Shown: one piece after another, positions 11,687 to 23,080 of the stretch
How positions within the stretch are numbered: the first letter of the stretch is position 1
How the letters are laid out: every line of letters begins with the position of its first letter
Origin: Phyllostachys edulis
Taxonomy: Eukaryota > Streptophyta > Magnoliopsida > Poales > Poaceae
Length of the DNA: 64,000 bases
Reading direction: 5' to 3'
Assembly (NCBI GenBank): GCA_036346405.1
Contig: CM070567.1
Location: forward strand, 46,487,633-46,551,632
The notes under the pieces: generated by a model
What the model was told of the DNA's origin: nothing
Seen by the model: the letters and a program-made list of their open reading frames with translations, nothing else
Database searches by the model: none
Translations under genes and position numbers: made by a program

Positions 11687-12100
11687 GCCCGGCGCCACCT
11701 CCGCCCGCTACCTCCCCCCGCGATCGCCTCCCGCAATGCTAAGCTACCACCACTTGCCCCCCGCCGCTTAGGCAGCTGCTCGGTCGGTCATACCCCCGCC
11801 GCCGCCGGTTTCGCGCCGGTCCGTGGTGCGGGGAGCGCGGCTAGGGCTTTGGAGAGGCGGAGGCGAATCGAGGCGGCGAGGAGGGAGGAGGAGACGAGGA
11901 GTGGTGGCTCGATTTGGGAGAAGAGACCGAGACGAAGGAAGGAAAAGAAGAAAGAAAAGAAAATGGCTTGTCTTAATTTGGAGGCGGAAAAATGATAATA
12001 AAATAAGTAAACGGTGACTTAACCCGATAGAAATGGACCCGGCCCGTTAGCCGCTTACCAGTTACGTGACGTCACTCACTCGTGGCTCCCTGGCGCCACT
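11687..12100 (-). promoter_or_regulatory. 5' UTR and promoter region of the WD40 gene
   Basis: The 300 bp upstream of the start codon are GC-rich and purine-biased on the plus strand (11860-11960), typical of a grass 5' UTR and core promoter. At 12064-12075 lies ACGTGACGTCAC, an overlap of an ACGT core and a palindromic TGACGTCA element, both recognised by plant bZIP factors. An A/T-rich patch at 11985-12010 could serve as a core element, but I cannot place the transcription start. Confidence 0.5.
12064..12075. promoter_or_regulatory. ACGTGACGTCAC bZIP-type element
   Basis: This 12-base element combines an ACGT core with the palindrome TGACGTCA. It lies about 380 bp upstream of the WD40 start codon and just before a GC-rich block on the other side, so it could serve transcription in both directions. 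Binding is inferred from known bZIP target sequences. Confidence 0.55.
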
Positions 12101-12692
12101 CCGACCCCGTCGCCCGCTTCCGTCGACGGCGCCGGCACCCAGCGCGGTGGCCGGGAGTGGGGGAATGAGCGCGAAGCGGGGAGGTCTTGGATTCTCTCCT
12201 GCGCCGCGTCACGTTTGGTGCCGTTCCTGGCTGAGATCGCGAGTCCGTCTCCGGTGTCGCTCGCGGATGTGGTGATCCCGGCCGGCCGAAGGTAATTGGG
12301 CTGAGCTCTGCTATTCCAACTTTAGTGAGGATTTTTCCGCTTCCGCCGATTGCTTCGAGATATCTTTCCATTCCAATATTATTTTCAGAATCTAGTGGTG
12401 TCAGCGTTCGTATGAACTGTTAATGGAATAGAAGCCATCTAGTTTTAGGAGAGAGCGTGTTCTTGATTGTGCTGACATTAGCTAATCTGTAATTGGATGA
12501 ATTTAGCTTTTTGATGGCATTTGGTAGGTTCCCGTTAGATATGTGTACAACTTAGGGTGTTATTTGTATATTGTTTACTACGTACGTGTTACATTGGCTT
12601 TTTGCCAACTAAAATATATTCATGAGTTCATTCTAACGTAATATTGGAGTCATGACTCTCCCTCCTCCCTAACCACTATTCACCGTCGTCAC
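12101..12692 (+). other. GC-rich block and A/T-rich continuation; possible orphan divergent first exon
   Basis: Positions 12101-12290 are strongly GC-rich and end in AAG followed by GTAATT (GT at 12292-12293), a good splice-donor context. After this the base composition drops sharply, as at an exon-intron border. The largest plus-strand ORF from an ATG is short and resembles nothing I know. The block could be the non-coding first exon of a divergent transcript whose remainder was separated by copia A at 12693. No coding region is supported. Confidence 0.3.
12688..12692. other. Left target-site duplication of copia A
   Basis: The five bases GTCAC before the LTR at 12693 pair with GTCGC at 19193-19197 after the second LTR, with one mismatch. 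Five-base duplications are typical of copia integration. Confidence 0.65.
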
Positions 12693-13663
12693 TGTTGGAA
12701 TTAATACGGGCTGGGCCCAAATTTTAATTCTAATTAATTTCTAGAAAATCTCAAAGGCTTATGTGCAAGTGTTAAAACTGTTTAGTCCCATATGGAGGGA
12801 TGAAGGAGAATTACTCTATTTTATAAGGTGGAACGTGGTAGCCATTCTTATGGAATTGGAGAGAGCCAACACGCGCGCGCCGAGCCGAGCCGCGCCATGT
12901 GCGCGCGTGCGCAGGGTAACCGTTGGTCTCTGGTCTCTTTGTTTTTGGCAAATAGAGTTCTGGTTCATGATGGCGACTGTTGGCCTTTAGACTTCCTAGC
13001 GACTGTTGGCTTTTGGACTTACTGGTGACTATTAGCCTTTGGACTTCCTAGCGACTGTTGGCTTTTGGACTTCCTAGTGACTGTTGGCCTTTGGACTTTT
13101 TGGTTCTGGCTATTTAAAGAACAGTGTCTGGTTCTTCTCCAAATTTTACACACAATGTAACTCCATTGTTTTTTGTCGCCTCGGCAATCTCCATCCCATG
13201 AGGCGATATACGGCCACACCGGGAGAAAGAGCCTCCTAACCTTCATCCTTGAAGGCTTGCACGAGCGAAGACGAATAAGGTTTTGGGGAGCGTTTGCGGA
13301 TCGTCATTGCCACGTCTACATCAACTGCACGACTACGACTCTCTGCTACGTTCTACATCAACTGCACGACTACACGACGTCCACTACACCATGATGAATA
13401 ACGACCTTATCAAAAATTCTGGTGCTGCTTCTTCTTTCATTGAATTTGGGTATGGCTATCTCTCTCTTATTTTTTCGTTTGCTTTACTATCTGCTGTTGT
13501 CTTGAACATTGAGATAGTTATGCTAGATTCTATTCTTCTAGAAAATAGTATTGCTATAGTGTTCTTAGTTACATGCTTTGTGAAAATAGCTAGAGTATTT
13601 TCCATGTTTTATCTAGCATATTTTTGGATTAAAGTACTTCGAAAAATGCTTATATATTCAACA
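12693..13663 (+). repeat. 5' LTR of copia A (971 bp)
   Basis: The LTR runs from TGTTGG to CAACA. It holds about five copies of a 26-bp unit (GACTGTTGGCCTTTRGACTT core) at 12974-13104. Compared with the 3' LTR it lacks about 87 bp from the CG-alternating segment, so the two LTRs have diverged mainly by one indel plus scattered substitutions. Confidence 0.92.
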
Positions 13664-13696
13664 ATCCAAAAACCTTATTATAGGCATAGGCATTTT

Positions 13697-16600
13697 TCGT
13701 CAACTGGCTTTGCTGCCGCGCTCAAACCCTCTGAATTCGATGGTGCGAATTACAAGAGGTAGCGCACCAAGATGGTGCTTTGGCTAACTGCCATGAACGT
13801 TTTTCATGTGGCAAATGGCAAGCCTGAAGGAACACTTACTCTTGAACAGGAGTAAACGTTCGAGGTTGCTGATAACCTTTTTAAAGGTGTCGTGGTTAGT
13901 GTTCTTGGTGAGAAGTTAGTTGATGCATACATGGTGATTAAAACTCGGAAAGAGATGTGGGATGCACTCGAGGCCAAATTTGGGGTTTCGGATGCAGGGA
14001 GTGAATTGTATCTCATGGAGCAATACCATTACTATAGAATGGTTGATAGTCGTTCTGTAGTTGAGCAGGCTCATGAGATACAATGTATGGCCACAGAACT
14101 TGAGTACTTCAAGTGTGTGTTACCGGACAAATTTGTCGCGGGAGGCATTATTGCCAAACTTCCTCCTTCTTGGAGGAATTTTGCTACTTCTCTGAAACAC
14201 AAGAGACAAGAGTTTTCTGTTGAAAATCTCATTGGGTCTCTTGATGTTGAAGAGAATGCGAGGGCAAAAGATACACACACTAGAGGTAAGGAGGGACATT
14301 CTAGTGCCAATGTGGTGCAGAAGAAGAATGGCCAAGCTCAAAAGTTCAAAGGCAAGAATAAGAGTGCACAAACAACAAGCTTCAAGAAAAAGAAGAAGAA
14401 CACAAAGGATGGCATTTGCTTTGTGTGTGGCGAACCTGGTCATTGAGCCAAGGATTGCAACCAACGCAAGGGTGGGAAGAATCAGCAAGGGCAGAATTCC
14501 AAGTCTGCTAATATTGTTGTTGGTACTACTGAGACAGGAACATCAGGGTATGGTAATTTACCTATTGTTCTTTCCGTATGTCAATCTACTAATTGGTGGA
14601 TAGATACTGGTGCTAATATACATGTTTGTGCTGATATTTCATTGTTCTCTTCTTACCAGGTCACTCGGGATTCAGCTGTTCTAATGGGGAACGGGTCACA
14701 TGCCACTATTCATGGTGTTGGCACGGTCGATCTGAAGTTTACTTCGGGGAAGATTGTGCAATTGAATAATGTGCATCATGTGCCATCTATCAATAAGAAT
14801 CTCGTCAGCGGATCTCTTTTGTGTAGAGATGGCTTTAGACTGGTATTTGAGTCCAATAAATTTGTAGTGTCCAAGTATGGACAGTTTGTTAGTAAAGGCT
14901 ATGTGTGCGGAGGCTTGTTCCGCCTATCTCTTTCAGATTTATGTAATGATATTGTGAACCATCTTTGTAGTGGTAATGAGACTACTATTTGGCATTCACG
15001 ACTTTGTCACATAAAATTTGGTTGCATGACGCGATTAGCCAGTTTAGAGTTAATCCCAAAATTCACCCTTGCCAAAGGTTCTAAGTGTCAAGTTTGTGTG
15101 CAATCAAAGCAGCCTCGTAAGCCTCATAAGGCCGCGGAGGTAAGAAACTTGGCACCATTAGAACTCATACATTCAGATCTGTGTGAGATGAATGGTGTGT
15201 TGACAAAAGGTGGTAAGAGATATTTTATGACTATGATTGATGACTCTACTAGGTTTTGCTATGTGTATCTTTTGAAAACTAAAGATGAAGCTCTTCACTA
15301 CTTTAAAATCTATAAGGCAGAAGCTGAGAACCAACTTGAAAGGAAAATAAAAAGGGTTAGGTCTGATCGTGGCGGCGAATACTTTTCTAATGAGTTCAAT
15401 TTATTCTGTGAGGAACATGGTATAATTCATGAGAGGACGCCTCCCTATTCACCCCAGTCAAACGGGGTTGTTGAAAGAAAGAACCGCACTATAACTGATT
15501 TGGTTAACGCCATGTTAGACACAGCGGGTCTTTCCAAAGCATGGTGGGGGGAGGCTATATTGACTTCATGTCATGTTCTAAACAGGATTCCTACAAAGAA
15601 TAAAGATATAACTCCATATGAACAATAGGAGAAGAAAAGACTATCACTTTCATACTTGCGCACTTGGGGTTGTTTGGCAAAAATCAATGTGCCAATTCCC
15701 AAAAAGCGTAAGCTTGGACCAAAAACCGTGGATTGTGTCTTTCTAGGCTATGCCCACCATAGCGTTGGATATAGATTTCTAGTGGTGAAATCTGGAGTAT
15801 CAGACGTGCATGTCGGTACAATTATGGAGTCTAGAGATGCTACATTCTTTGAGGATATTTTTCCGATGAAAGATATGCCTAGTTCATCGAGTCGAACTGA
15901 TACAATCCTCGAACACGCCATTCCAATGGAATATTTTGAGCAAACCCCGAGCAAATTCACGAGGAGGAAGACAATGAAACTCGAGGAAGAGTAAAAGACA
16001 AATGATCGCAAAGTCTTTTGGTCCCGATTTCATTGTGTACCTTGTGGATGATACTCCAAGTACCATTTCTGAAGCATATGCTTCTCCAGATGCAGAATAC
16101 TAGAAGGAAGCAGTCCGTAATGAAATGGATTCCATTATCTTTAATGGAACTTGGGAGATCACTTAGCGTCCTTATGGTTGCAAACCTATAGGATGTAAAT
16201 GGGTGTTCAAAAAGAAGCTTAGGCCTGATGATACTATCGAAAAGTACAAGGCACGGCTTGTGGCCAAGGGTTATACCCAAAAGGAAGGCAAATATTTCTT
16301 TGATACTTATTCACCTGTAGCTAGATTGACCACTATTCGAGTACTACTATCTCTGGCTGCCTCACACGGTCTTCTCGTTCATCAGATGGATGTTAAGACG
16401 GCTTTCCTAAGTGGAGAGTTCGATGAGGAAATTTACATGGAACAGCCAGATGGATTTGTAGTAGATGTTCAAGAAGGAAAGGTGTGCAAGTTGTTGAAAT
16501 CTTTGTATGGTCTTAAACAAGCACCTAAGCAGTGACATGAAAAGTTCGACATGACTTTAACATCTGCAGGCTTTATTGTGAATGAAGCTGACAGATGTGT

Positions 16601-17589
16601 GTATTATCGCCATGGTGGGGGCGAAAGAGTCATTCTATGTCTGTATGTTGATGACATACTGATCTTTGGGACCAACCTTAATGTGATTAAGGAGGTCAAG
16701 GATTTCTTGTCTCAGAATTTTGAGATGAAAGATCTGGGAGTAGCTGATGTTATCTTGAACATCAAGTTGTTGAGAGGTGATGATGGTGGGATTACATTGT
16801 TGCAATCCCATTATGTGGAAAAGGTTCTGAGTCGTTTTGGTTATAGCGACTACAAACCCTCTCCAACACCTTATGATCCTAGCGTGTTGCTTAGGAAGAA
16901 TCGGAGAATAGCCAGAGACCAATTAAGATATTCTCAGATAATTGGCTCACTCATGTATTTAGCTAGCGGTACCAGGCCTGACATCTCGTTTGCTGTGAGC
17001 AAACTAAGCCGTTTTGTTTCCAATCCAGGATATGATCATTGGCATGCTCTTGAGAGGGCAATGCGCTATCTAAAGGGTACTATGAGCTATGGCATTCATT
17101 ATACCGGTACCCGAGTCTTTGGAGGGTTATAGCGATTCAAACCGGATATCGATCTTTGATGAGATTAAGGCCACAAGTGGATATGTCTTCATACTTGGAG
17201 GTGGCGCTGTTTCATGGAAGTCTTGCAAGCGCACCATCTTAACGAGGTCAACAATGGAAGCGTAACTCACAAATTAGATATCGCCATTTGTTGAAGCCGA
17301 ATGGCTTCGTGAGCTCTTGATGGATTTGCTTGGTTGAAAAACCGGTCAAGCTATTCGATGAACTGTGACAATCGATGTGATTGTCAATATGAACGATTCT
17401 AAGGATAATATGAAGTCATCAAGACATGTGAAGAGAAGACTGAAGTTTGTCAGGAAAATGAGAAACTCCGGAGTAATAGCTTTGGATTATATCCAAACAA
17501 CTAAGAATCTGGCAGATCCCTTCACAAAGGGTTTATCACGGAATGTGATAGACAATGCATCGAGGGAGATGGGTTTGAGACCCACGTGA
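13697..17589 (+). pseudogene. Copia A gag-pol polyprotein, inactivated
   Basis: In order: gag (about 13697-14460) with a CCHC knuckle starting CFVCGEPGH; protease with the WWIDTGAN motif (14596); the pre-integrase segment (about 14980-15130); integrase with IDDS (15238), SDRGGEY (15362) and ERKNR (about 15475); reverse transcriptase with DVKTAFL (16390) and YVDD (about 16645); and RNase H to the TGA at 17587. The last part contains the ADPFTKGL motif found at copia polyprotein ends. It is broken by stops at 13760, 13853, 14444, 15626, 16101 and 16533, by a frame change near 16000, and by another near 17120. At 13760, 14444, 15626, 16101 and 16533 the family has Trp. The element otherwise reads through, so inactivation looks recent and driven by point mutation. 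Confidence 0.93.
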
Positions 17590-18134
17590 GTTATACCATA
17601 GTGGTAACCTATCCTATGTGATCGGAGATCCCGTGAAGTAGGATTGGCGAAACAAGCTATTGGTTAACTGGGAGGAAAGTACCTTTATAGACTCACTCCA
17701 TTGGAGATGCAATTATCTCCTAAATCTGTATGGCAGGTTGATTTTTATCTTAATGTGTTCTGTGGCTTGTTTAAGCAAAGATGCTGTCCTACAGAGCAGT
17801 CTTGAAAGAACATACCTATATGAGCCCGACTGCTAGTCACAGTCTATTAAATAGGGTAATTTCTAGGAAGCTCATGAATAGGCCAGGAATATGACTTATA
17901 TGCTCCAACCCGCGGGGATGCCTGACAGCCTAGTATCAGTTAAGGACTTAAGTGAAACTTATTCACACAAAACTGTCAATTCAAGGCTTAGTCCATTGTG
18001 CAGTTGTGGATAAGTGTAGCTTCTGTTCTAGATGGATGTTCAACCTTAACCGGTCTCTATCAAAACACTGGTATATTAAAACAATATTGTGGATCAAGGC
18101 ATTTGACATGTGCCCTTGGGATCTGGTGGGGGAT
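17590..18134 (+). other. Copia A 3' untranslated region and polypurine tract
   Basis: There is no coding sequence between the RNase H stop and the 3' LTR. The region ends with the purine tract GGTGGGGGA at 18125-18133, immediately before the LTR at 18135. Confidence 0.75.
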
Positions 18135-19192
18135 TGTTGGAATTAATACGAGCTGGGCCCAAATTTTAATTCTAATTAATTTCTGGAAAATCTCAAAGGC
18201 ACATGTGCAAGTGCTAAAACTATTTAGTCCCACATGGAGGGATGAAGGGGAGTTACTCCACTTTATAAGGTGGAACGTGGTAGCCCCTCATGTGGAATTG
18301 GAGATAGCCAACACGCGCGCGCGCTGAGCCGAGCCGTGCCGTGCCATGCGTGTGCGTGTGCGTGCGCGTGCGCGTGCGTAGGCGTGTCGGGTGCGGGCGC
18401 GTTTTTCTTTATCTATTCGGAAATCGAAACGCACCGACTTGTAATTGATGGCGAATCAATGGCAACCGTTGGTCTCTGGTCTCTTTGTTTTTGGCGAACA
18501 GAGTTCTGGTTCATGATGGCAACTGTTGACCTTTGGACTTCCTAGCGACTGTTGGCTTTTGGACTTACTGGTGATTGTTCGCCTTTGGACTTCCTGGCGA
18601 TTGTTGGCCTTTAGACTTTCTGGTTCTGGCTATTTAAAGAACAGAGTCTGGTTCTTCTCCAAATTTTACACACAACAGAACTCCACTGTTTTTGTTGCTG
18701 CCTCTGGCAATCTCCATCCCGGCGAGGCGTGTGTACGACCACACCGGGAGAGCAGGCCTCTGGAACCTTTGTCCTTGAAGGCTTGCACGAGAAAGGATGA
18801 ATAAGGTTTTTGGAGAGCGTTCGTGCGACTGCTCGCTGCTACGTCCACATCAACTGCACGACTACGACTCTCTGCTATGTTCTACATCAACTGCACGACT
18901 ACACGACGTCCACTACACCATGACGAACAACGACCTTATCAAAAATTCTGGTGCTGCTTCTTCTTCCATTGAATCTGGGTATAGCTATCTCTCTCTTATT
19001 ATTTCGTTTGCTTTACTATCTATTGTTGTCTTGAACACTGAGATAATTATGCTAGATTCTATTCTTCTAGAAAATAGTATTGCTATAATGCTCTTGGTTA
19101 CCTGCTTTGTGAAAATAGCTAAAGTATTTTCCATGTTTTATCTAGCATATTTCTGGATTAAAGTACTTCAAAAAATGCTTATATATTCAACA
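18135..19192 (+). repeat. 3' LTR of copia A (1058 bp)
   Basis: This is the same LTR as 12693-13663. It keeps a segment at 18375-18462 that is missing from the 5' copy and a longer alternating CG/GT tract at 18312-18380. It ends CAACA at 19192, next to the right target duplication GTCGC (19193-19197). Confidence 0.92.
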
Positions 19193-19930
19193 GTCGCCGC
19201 CACCATCCTCCCGCCACTGCCCCCGCCTAAGCGTCGCCGCCTCCGAGCCCTCCCGTCCCTTGTTTCTCAGCTTCATCTGTTCTCAAGCTCACCGATGTCG
19301 CACGCTCCTCCCCGCCCAAATCTGCTCCAAATCTGAGCTCCTCGGCATCGTTGTGCCCCTGAGTACCCTCCTCTGCTCCGGATCCACCCACCGCCGTGGC
19401 AGGCACGTTCTTCTCATGCCACACGCTAGACCTAAGCCTCGATGTCCACGAGCCCTCGCGTGGGCAGAAGGTCGAGCTCCGCAACGTTGCAGCTGGCTCC
19501 GGATCTCGCACCGCCGCACCCTCTTCTCCCCATGGCCGAGCCCCCGAACTCCTGCCGCCTCCCTCGAGATCTCCTCTGCTCTCGGGCGTGCTCCACCAAG
19601 CTTGCTGATGCTGAGCTCGTCTCAGGTTGCCACCCGAGCTCCATCGCCGAGCTCGCCTTTACACCAAGCTTGCCTCTCCAGCGGCCGACCTCGCCTTTAC
19701 TTCACCGAGCTTGCCTCTCCACCAGTCGGCCACACCTCTATTCACATCTGCCCCGCGCCCCTCGAGCTCCGACGCTCGGATCCTGAGCCCTGACGATTGG
19801 CCCGCCCGGGATTTGCTGTGCTCCGTCCGGATCTAGCCACCACCGACATCGGGTCGTCCCAACGCCGCCTCCCCCGTTCCCTGGGGTCCACCACAACAGT
19901 GCATTATAGGACCACCGTCGATGGGGCCGC
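19193..19930. other. GC-rich unassigned block between copia A and copia B
   Basis: The block is C- and T-biased with recurrent GAGCTC and CTTGCC words. Several overlapping frames stay open on both strands, as expected from composition alone. No protein family is recognisable. It is the right-hand flank of copia A, so it was once continuous with 12100-12692, and it is cut on the right by the copia B LTR. It may be part of a split host gene or an older repeat. Confidence 0.4.
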
Positions 19931-21550
19931 TGTTGCTGATATGCCCTAGAGGCAATCATAGAGGTGATTGTATCACGTTTATGTTTATGAGTTATTGAAT
20001 AAGTGTTATTCTGTTCCTTGATCGAATCATCAGTTATAAAGATTAACGAGTATGTGACTTGCTGGTGAAGCTCGTTTAACTTATGATGATGATATTCTAA
20101 AAGTATCCCTAGTTGCATGTCACTGGTCGGGACACTAGTGACTCTACAACCAGTACATGCATTGATTGATGACCATGTTTCACCAGTCATGGATATAGGA
20201 ATATCGAATCAATAATGTGAACACATGTTAGAGAACATGTGGTTGGATTGACCCACCTTGAGACACTCTTGAGATTGTTATGATTATATGTGTCGTCAGT
20301 TGGTCTCAAGCAATGATGATGTATAATCCCTGTACCTGAGATCAGCATGGTTTCCTACATGCGTAAGAGTACACTTTGGGGTTGTCAAGCGCTACTCCGC
20401 AACTGGGTAGTTATAAAGATAGCTTTTAGGTATACTATGAAATATGCGGAGGAATGTGACTAGTCGGATATGGGATTTGCCCCTCCTGACATAACAGGAG
20501 AGATATCTCTGGGCCTCTCGATGTGGTCGGATAAAGAAAGTGCATGGCCATGCCACTAGTGATCGAAGTGTTCGACCACGTGAAGTTATCCGACACTCGA
20601 TCGAGAAAGTATTGAACAGTCCATGGATGACATGATATCTCACCTGGAGTTCAACCAGATATCGTGAGGCAAAGGGAGAATACTCGAGTAGGTCGCTTAG
20701 TTCGATCGATTCTGATCGGTCGATGGAGATACGAGCTGGTCGTAGACTGGTCGAACATAATCACAGAGTGGTCGTAACCTGGTCGTAAGGAGTTACGAAC
20801 TAGTCATGACCAAATACGAACTGGTCGTATAGAGATAGGACCTAGTCGTAAGTGATGAGGATGTGGTCGTAGATCATATTGCATTAAGGTTCGTCCGATA
20901 TAATTTGTGTGTTTTCGGGAATCGTCATGTCCTGCTAGGAACCACTGACGACCCGTGATCGGAAAGGAGTTTCCGAGTCACAACCGAACTACGCATGAAC
21001 CTACAGGGTCACACACTTAACGGGTTGGAATAAACCAGTACAGATACAATTTGTCAAACGTATTCGGATAGGATCCGTCACGGGCACTATATAAGGAGAT
21101 GCTTGAGGCTATGGGGACAGTAAGTAACTTTGGAGACACACGACAAGAGTTGACGTGAGTTGCTCTAAACCCTAGCCGCCATCTTCTTGAGAGAGCCTTC
21201 CCGTGCATCTTGGTGCTAGCACATCGGTGCACGGCGTTCCTGCCCTGGACGTGTGGATACCATAGAGGCGCTACTATAGTGTTGCGCTTGAGGACGATCC
21301 ATGATCTCAGCAAGGAACTAGATTGGTTTCCGGAGGAGATGATCGCTGCTGAGGATGGTCGACTACGGTGATCGATCGACTACGACCACTACATCAACGT
21401 GCTCTTCGTTGGACCAGTACGCTCGATGTTTCTTCGCTGTAATCGCTGGCCCGGTGATAACGATATATGATCTTTTGCTTGTATGGCATCCTGATTTACG
21501 TGGTAGAATTTTTTAATTGTTAGCTAACGTAGCCTACCCGTATCCCAACA
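19931..21550 (+). repeat. Copia B first LTR (1620 bp)
   Basis: It opens TGTTGCTGAT and closes CCCAACA against the primer binding site. A block at about 20698-20880 carries many copies of GGTCGTA and related words plus a GATACGAGCTGGTCGTAG module. The second LTR carries the same block at about 27415-27600. Confidence 0.93.
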
Positions 21551-21551
21551 G

Positions 21552-21563
21552 TGGTATCAGAGC
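21552..21563 (+). other. Primer binding site of copia B
   Basis: TGGTATCAGAGC lies one base after the LTR end. It is complementary to the 3' end of initiator methionine tRNA, the usual primer for plant copia reverse transcription. In the repeated leader at 28255-28266 the site reads TGGCATCAGAGC. Confidence 0.88.
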
Positions 21564-23080
21564 CATTTTGCATAGTTATTGATCTAGATCGGTCACATAT
21601 ACTGGATATACGGCAGTAGTAGATTGGAGCTATTAGTAGTTTGGTCTGGTAACCTAGATCGATTCATGTTGATGGAACGATCTAGGCACTGGTCGATAAG
21701 GTCGATCAGTTTTCGGTGGTAGTAGATGGGTTTACGAGGAGGTATGAGTTAAAAGGATCAGATGGTTTATTACACATATTCATGACCACAATGCATAATA
21801 CTCCTACCGGTCGGAATTCCACCATCAGAGTAAGCCATAGTGCGTGGTCGAATCAAGGCATTGATTAGATTGGTTCAAAATAGGGTTAATATGATTAATC
21901 TGATAATTTTTAAGGCTCGGTTACGTAAATAAGATTCATGTCTCAGAAAATTTTTCCGAGAGCGCTGCCCCTTCGAATCCCGCCCGCTAACTGGCCAGCG
22001 GGACCACTGTGGTCGTAGCCACGTTATATGGTAGTATGTGTTCATGTCACCCGATAGAATTGGATTCTATGCATAACTCGTTTTACAGGGATTGATGTAA
22101 ATAATATGGCCCATTGTGTATGTGATACATGTATGGATTTTCTCATGGCATGTGTGTCATGTTGTGAGATAGCCACTGAGCTACATATTATTGTATAAAG
22201 GTCTATCTATCGACATGTGATGCTTGATATTATCGTCTGCAAATCATTACTAGCTTTTAGGAGTAATTGCTTAGTATATGGTTGTGGTTGGAGATTTCAA
22301 GCATGATGGTCGAAGGACAGGAAGCATGGTGATGAAGATCGTCATTATAAGGGCCATATTATTTCACAGTTTAATTTGATTATTTGTGAATGTTTATTCC
22401 TGTCATGCTATTTGATCATGTTTTTTAATTAGATGCTTTTAACATGGTAGAAATAAAATCCTCTCACATAATATTAAGCTAAATTGATGCCCTCCCAATT
22501 AGCTGTACCATCCAAAGTCATGTATTTTAATGGTAGGTCTTGCCAAAGCAGAGTGCCATTAACTTTCCTTGACTAGGTGGGTTTGTGTCGGATACTTACA
22601 CGCATAGCATTGGTTTTACTTGACAAGGTCATTATAACGGTTATGGACTTTGGGGCATAGGGTTGGGTGCCAGAGCATAGAAATGCCACCCAACAACAAG
22701 AGTCATATGAGATATGATTAGCAAAGGGTTGCTTACCTAAAATCACTAGGTTTCTAACAGTGATGCCAAAGCTCACTAGGACTTAATGGTTTTTGGATCT
22801 TGAACTCACTATATGTTGTTTGAGGGAAACATGATTTATAGTGGGAGTATCTTTTATTGATTGTTGATGATTAAGTTAGCCCAGAAAAAGACTAGTCGTA
22901 TAAAGATACGAGCTGGTCGTAGACTGGTCAAACGTAACCACCAACATGAATGTCTAATAGAAGATCTTACATAAACATAGTGCTGAATCTTTGCATATAT
23001 TTTTGTTGTAAATCTTAGCACCTACTTCTTCTGCACCTACCTTTCATTTGTGATCTGTTCTTGAGAAAGAAAAGCTGTGA
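21564..23080 (+). other. Copia B leader, non-coding
   Basis: About 1.5 kb of A/T-rich sequence separates the primer binding site from gag, as in Angela/BARE elements, which have long structured leaders. No coding frame is supported. A GTCGTAT/ATACGA hairpin module occurs at 22890-22938. Confidence 0.7.

Larger units (their letters stand above)
12693..19192 (+). mobile_element. Ty1/copia LTR retrotransposon A (6.5 kb, full structure, coding dead)
   Basis: Two LTRs opening TGTTGGAATTAATACG and ending ATATTCAACA enclose a copia polyprotein in the diagnostic order protease, integrase, reverse transcriptase, RNase H. A near-perfect 5-bp target duplication flanks it. The polypurine tract before the 3' LTR is GGTGGGGGA (18125-18133). 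A canonical primer binding site is not visible after the 5' LTR; gag-like sequence starts within about 35 bp, suggesting a deletion. Multiple nonsense codons and a frameshift mean it could move only with proteins supplied by other copies. Confidence 0.95.

Noticed and set aside
11303..11698. GTG-started extension and read-through of WD40 exon 1
   Set aside because: The protein should start at the ATG at 11686, and the frame after 11522 is intron 1, shown by the CAG/GTACC donor and in-phase exon 2.
12072..12371. Arg-rich 99-residue minus-strand ORF upstream of the WD40 gene
   Set aside because: The composition is that of antisense GC-rich DNA, there is no domain, and it crosses the clear exon-intron-like composition change at 12291.
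13283..13762. Transmembrane-like ORF over the end of the copia A LTR (also 18797-19336)
   Set aside because: It is LTR sequence shared by both LTRs, and its hydrophobic residues come from a T-rich stretch. Only the last codons belong to gag.
19227..19836. Several Ser/Pro/Ala-rich ORFs on both strands
   Set aside because: Frames overlap on both strands in C/T-rich low-complexity DNA, with no known motif and no support for choosing one.
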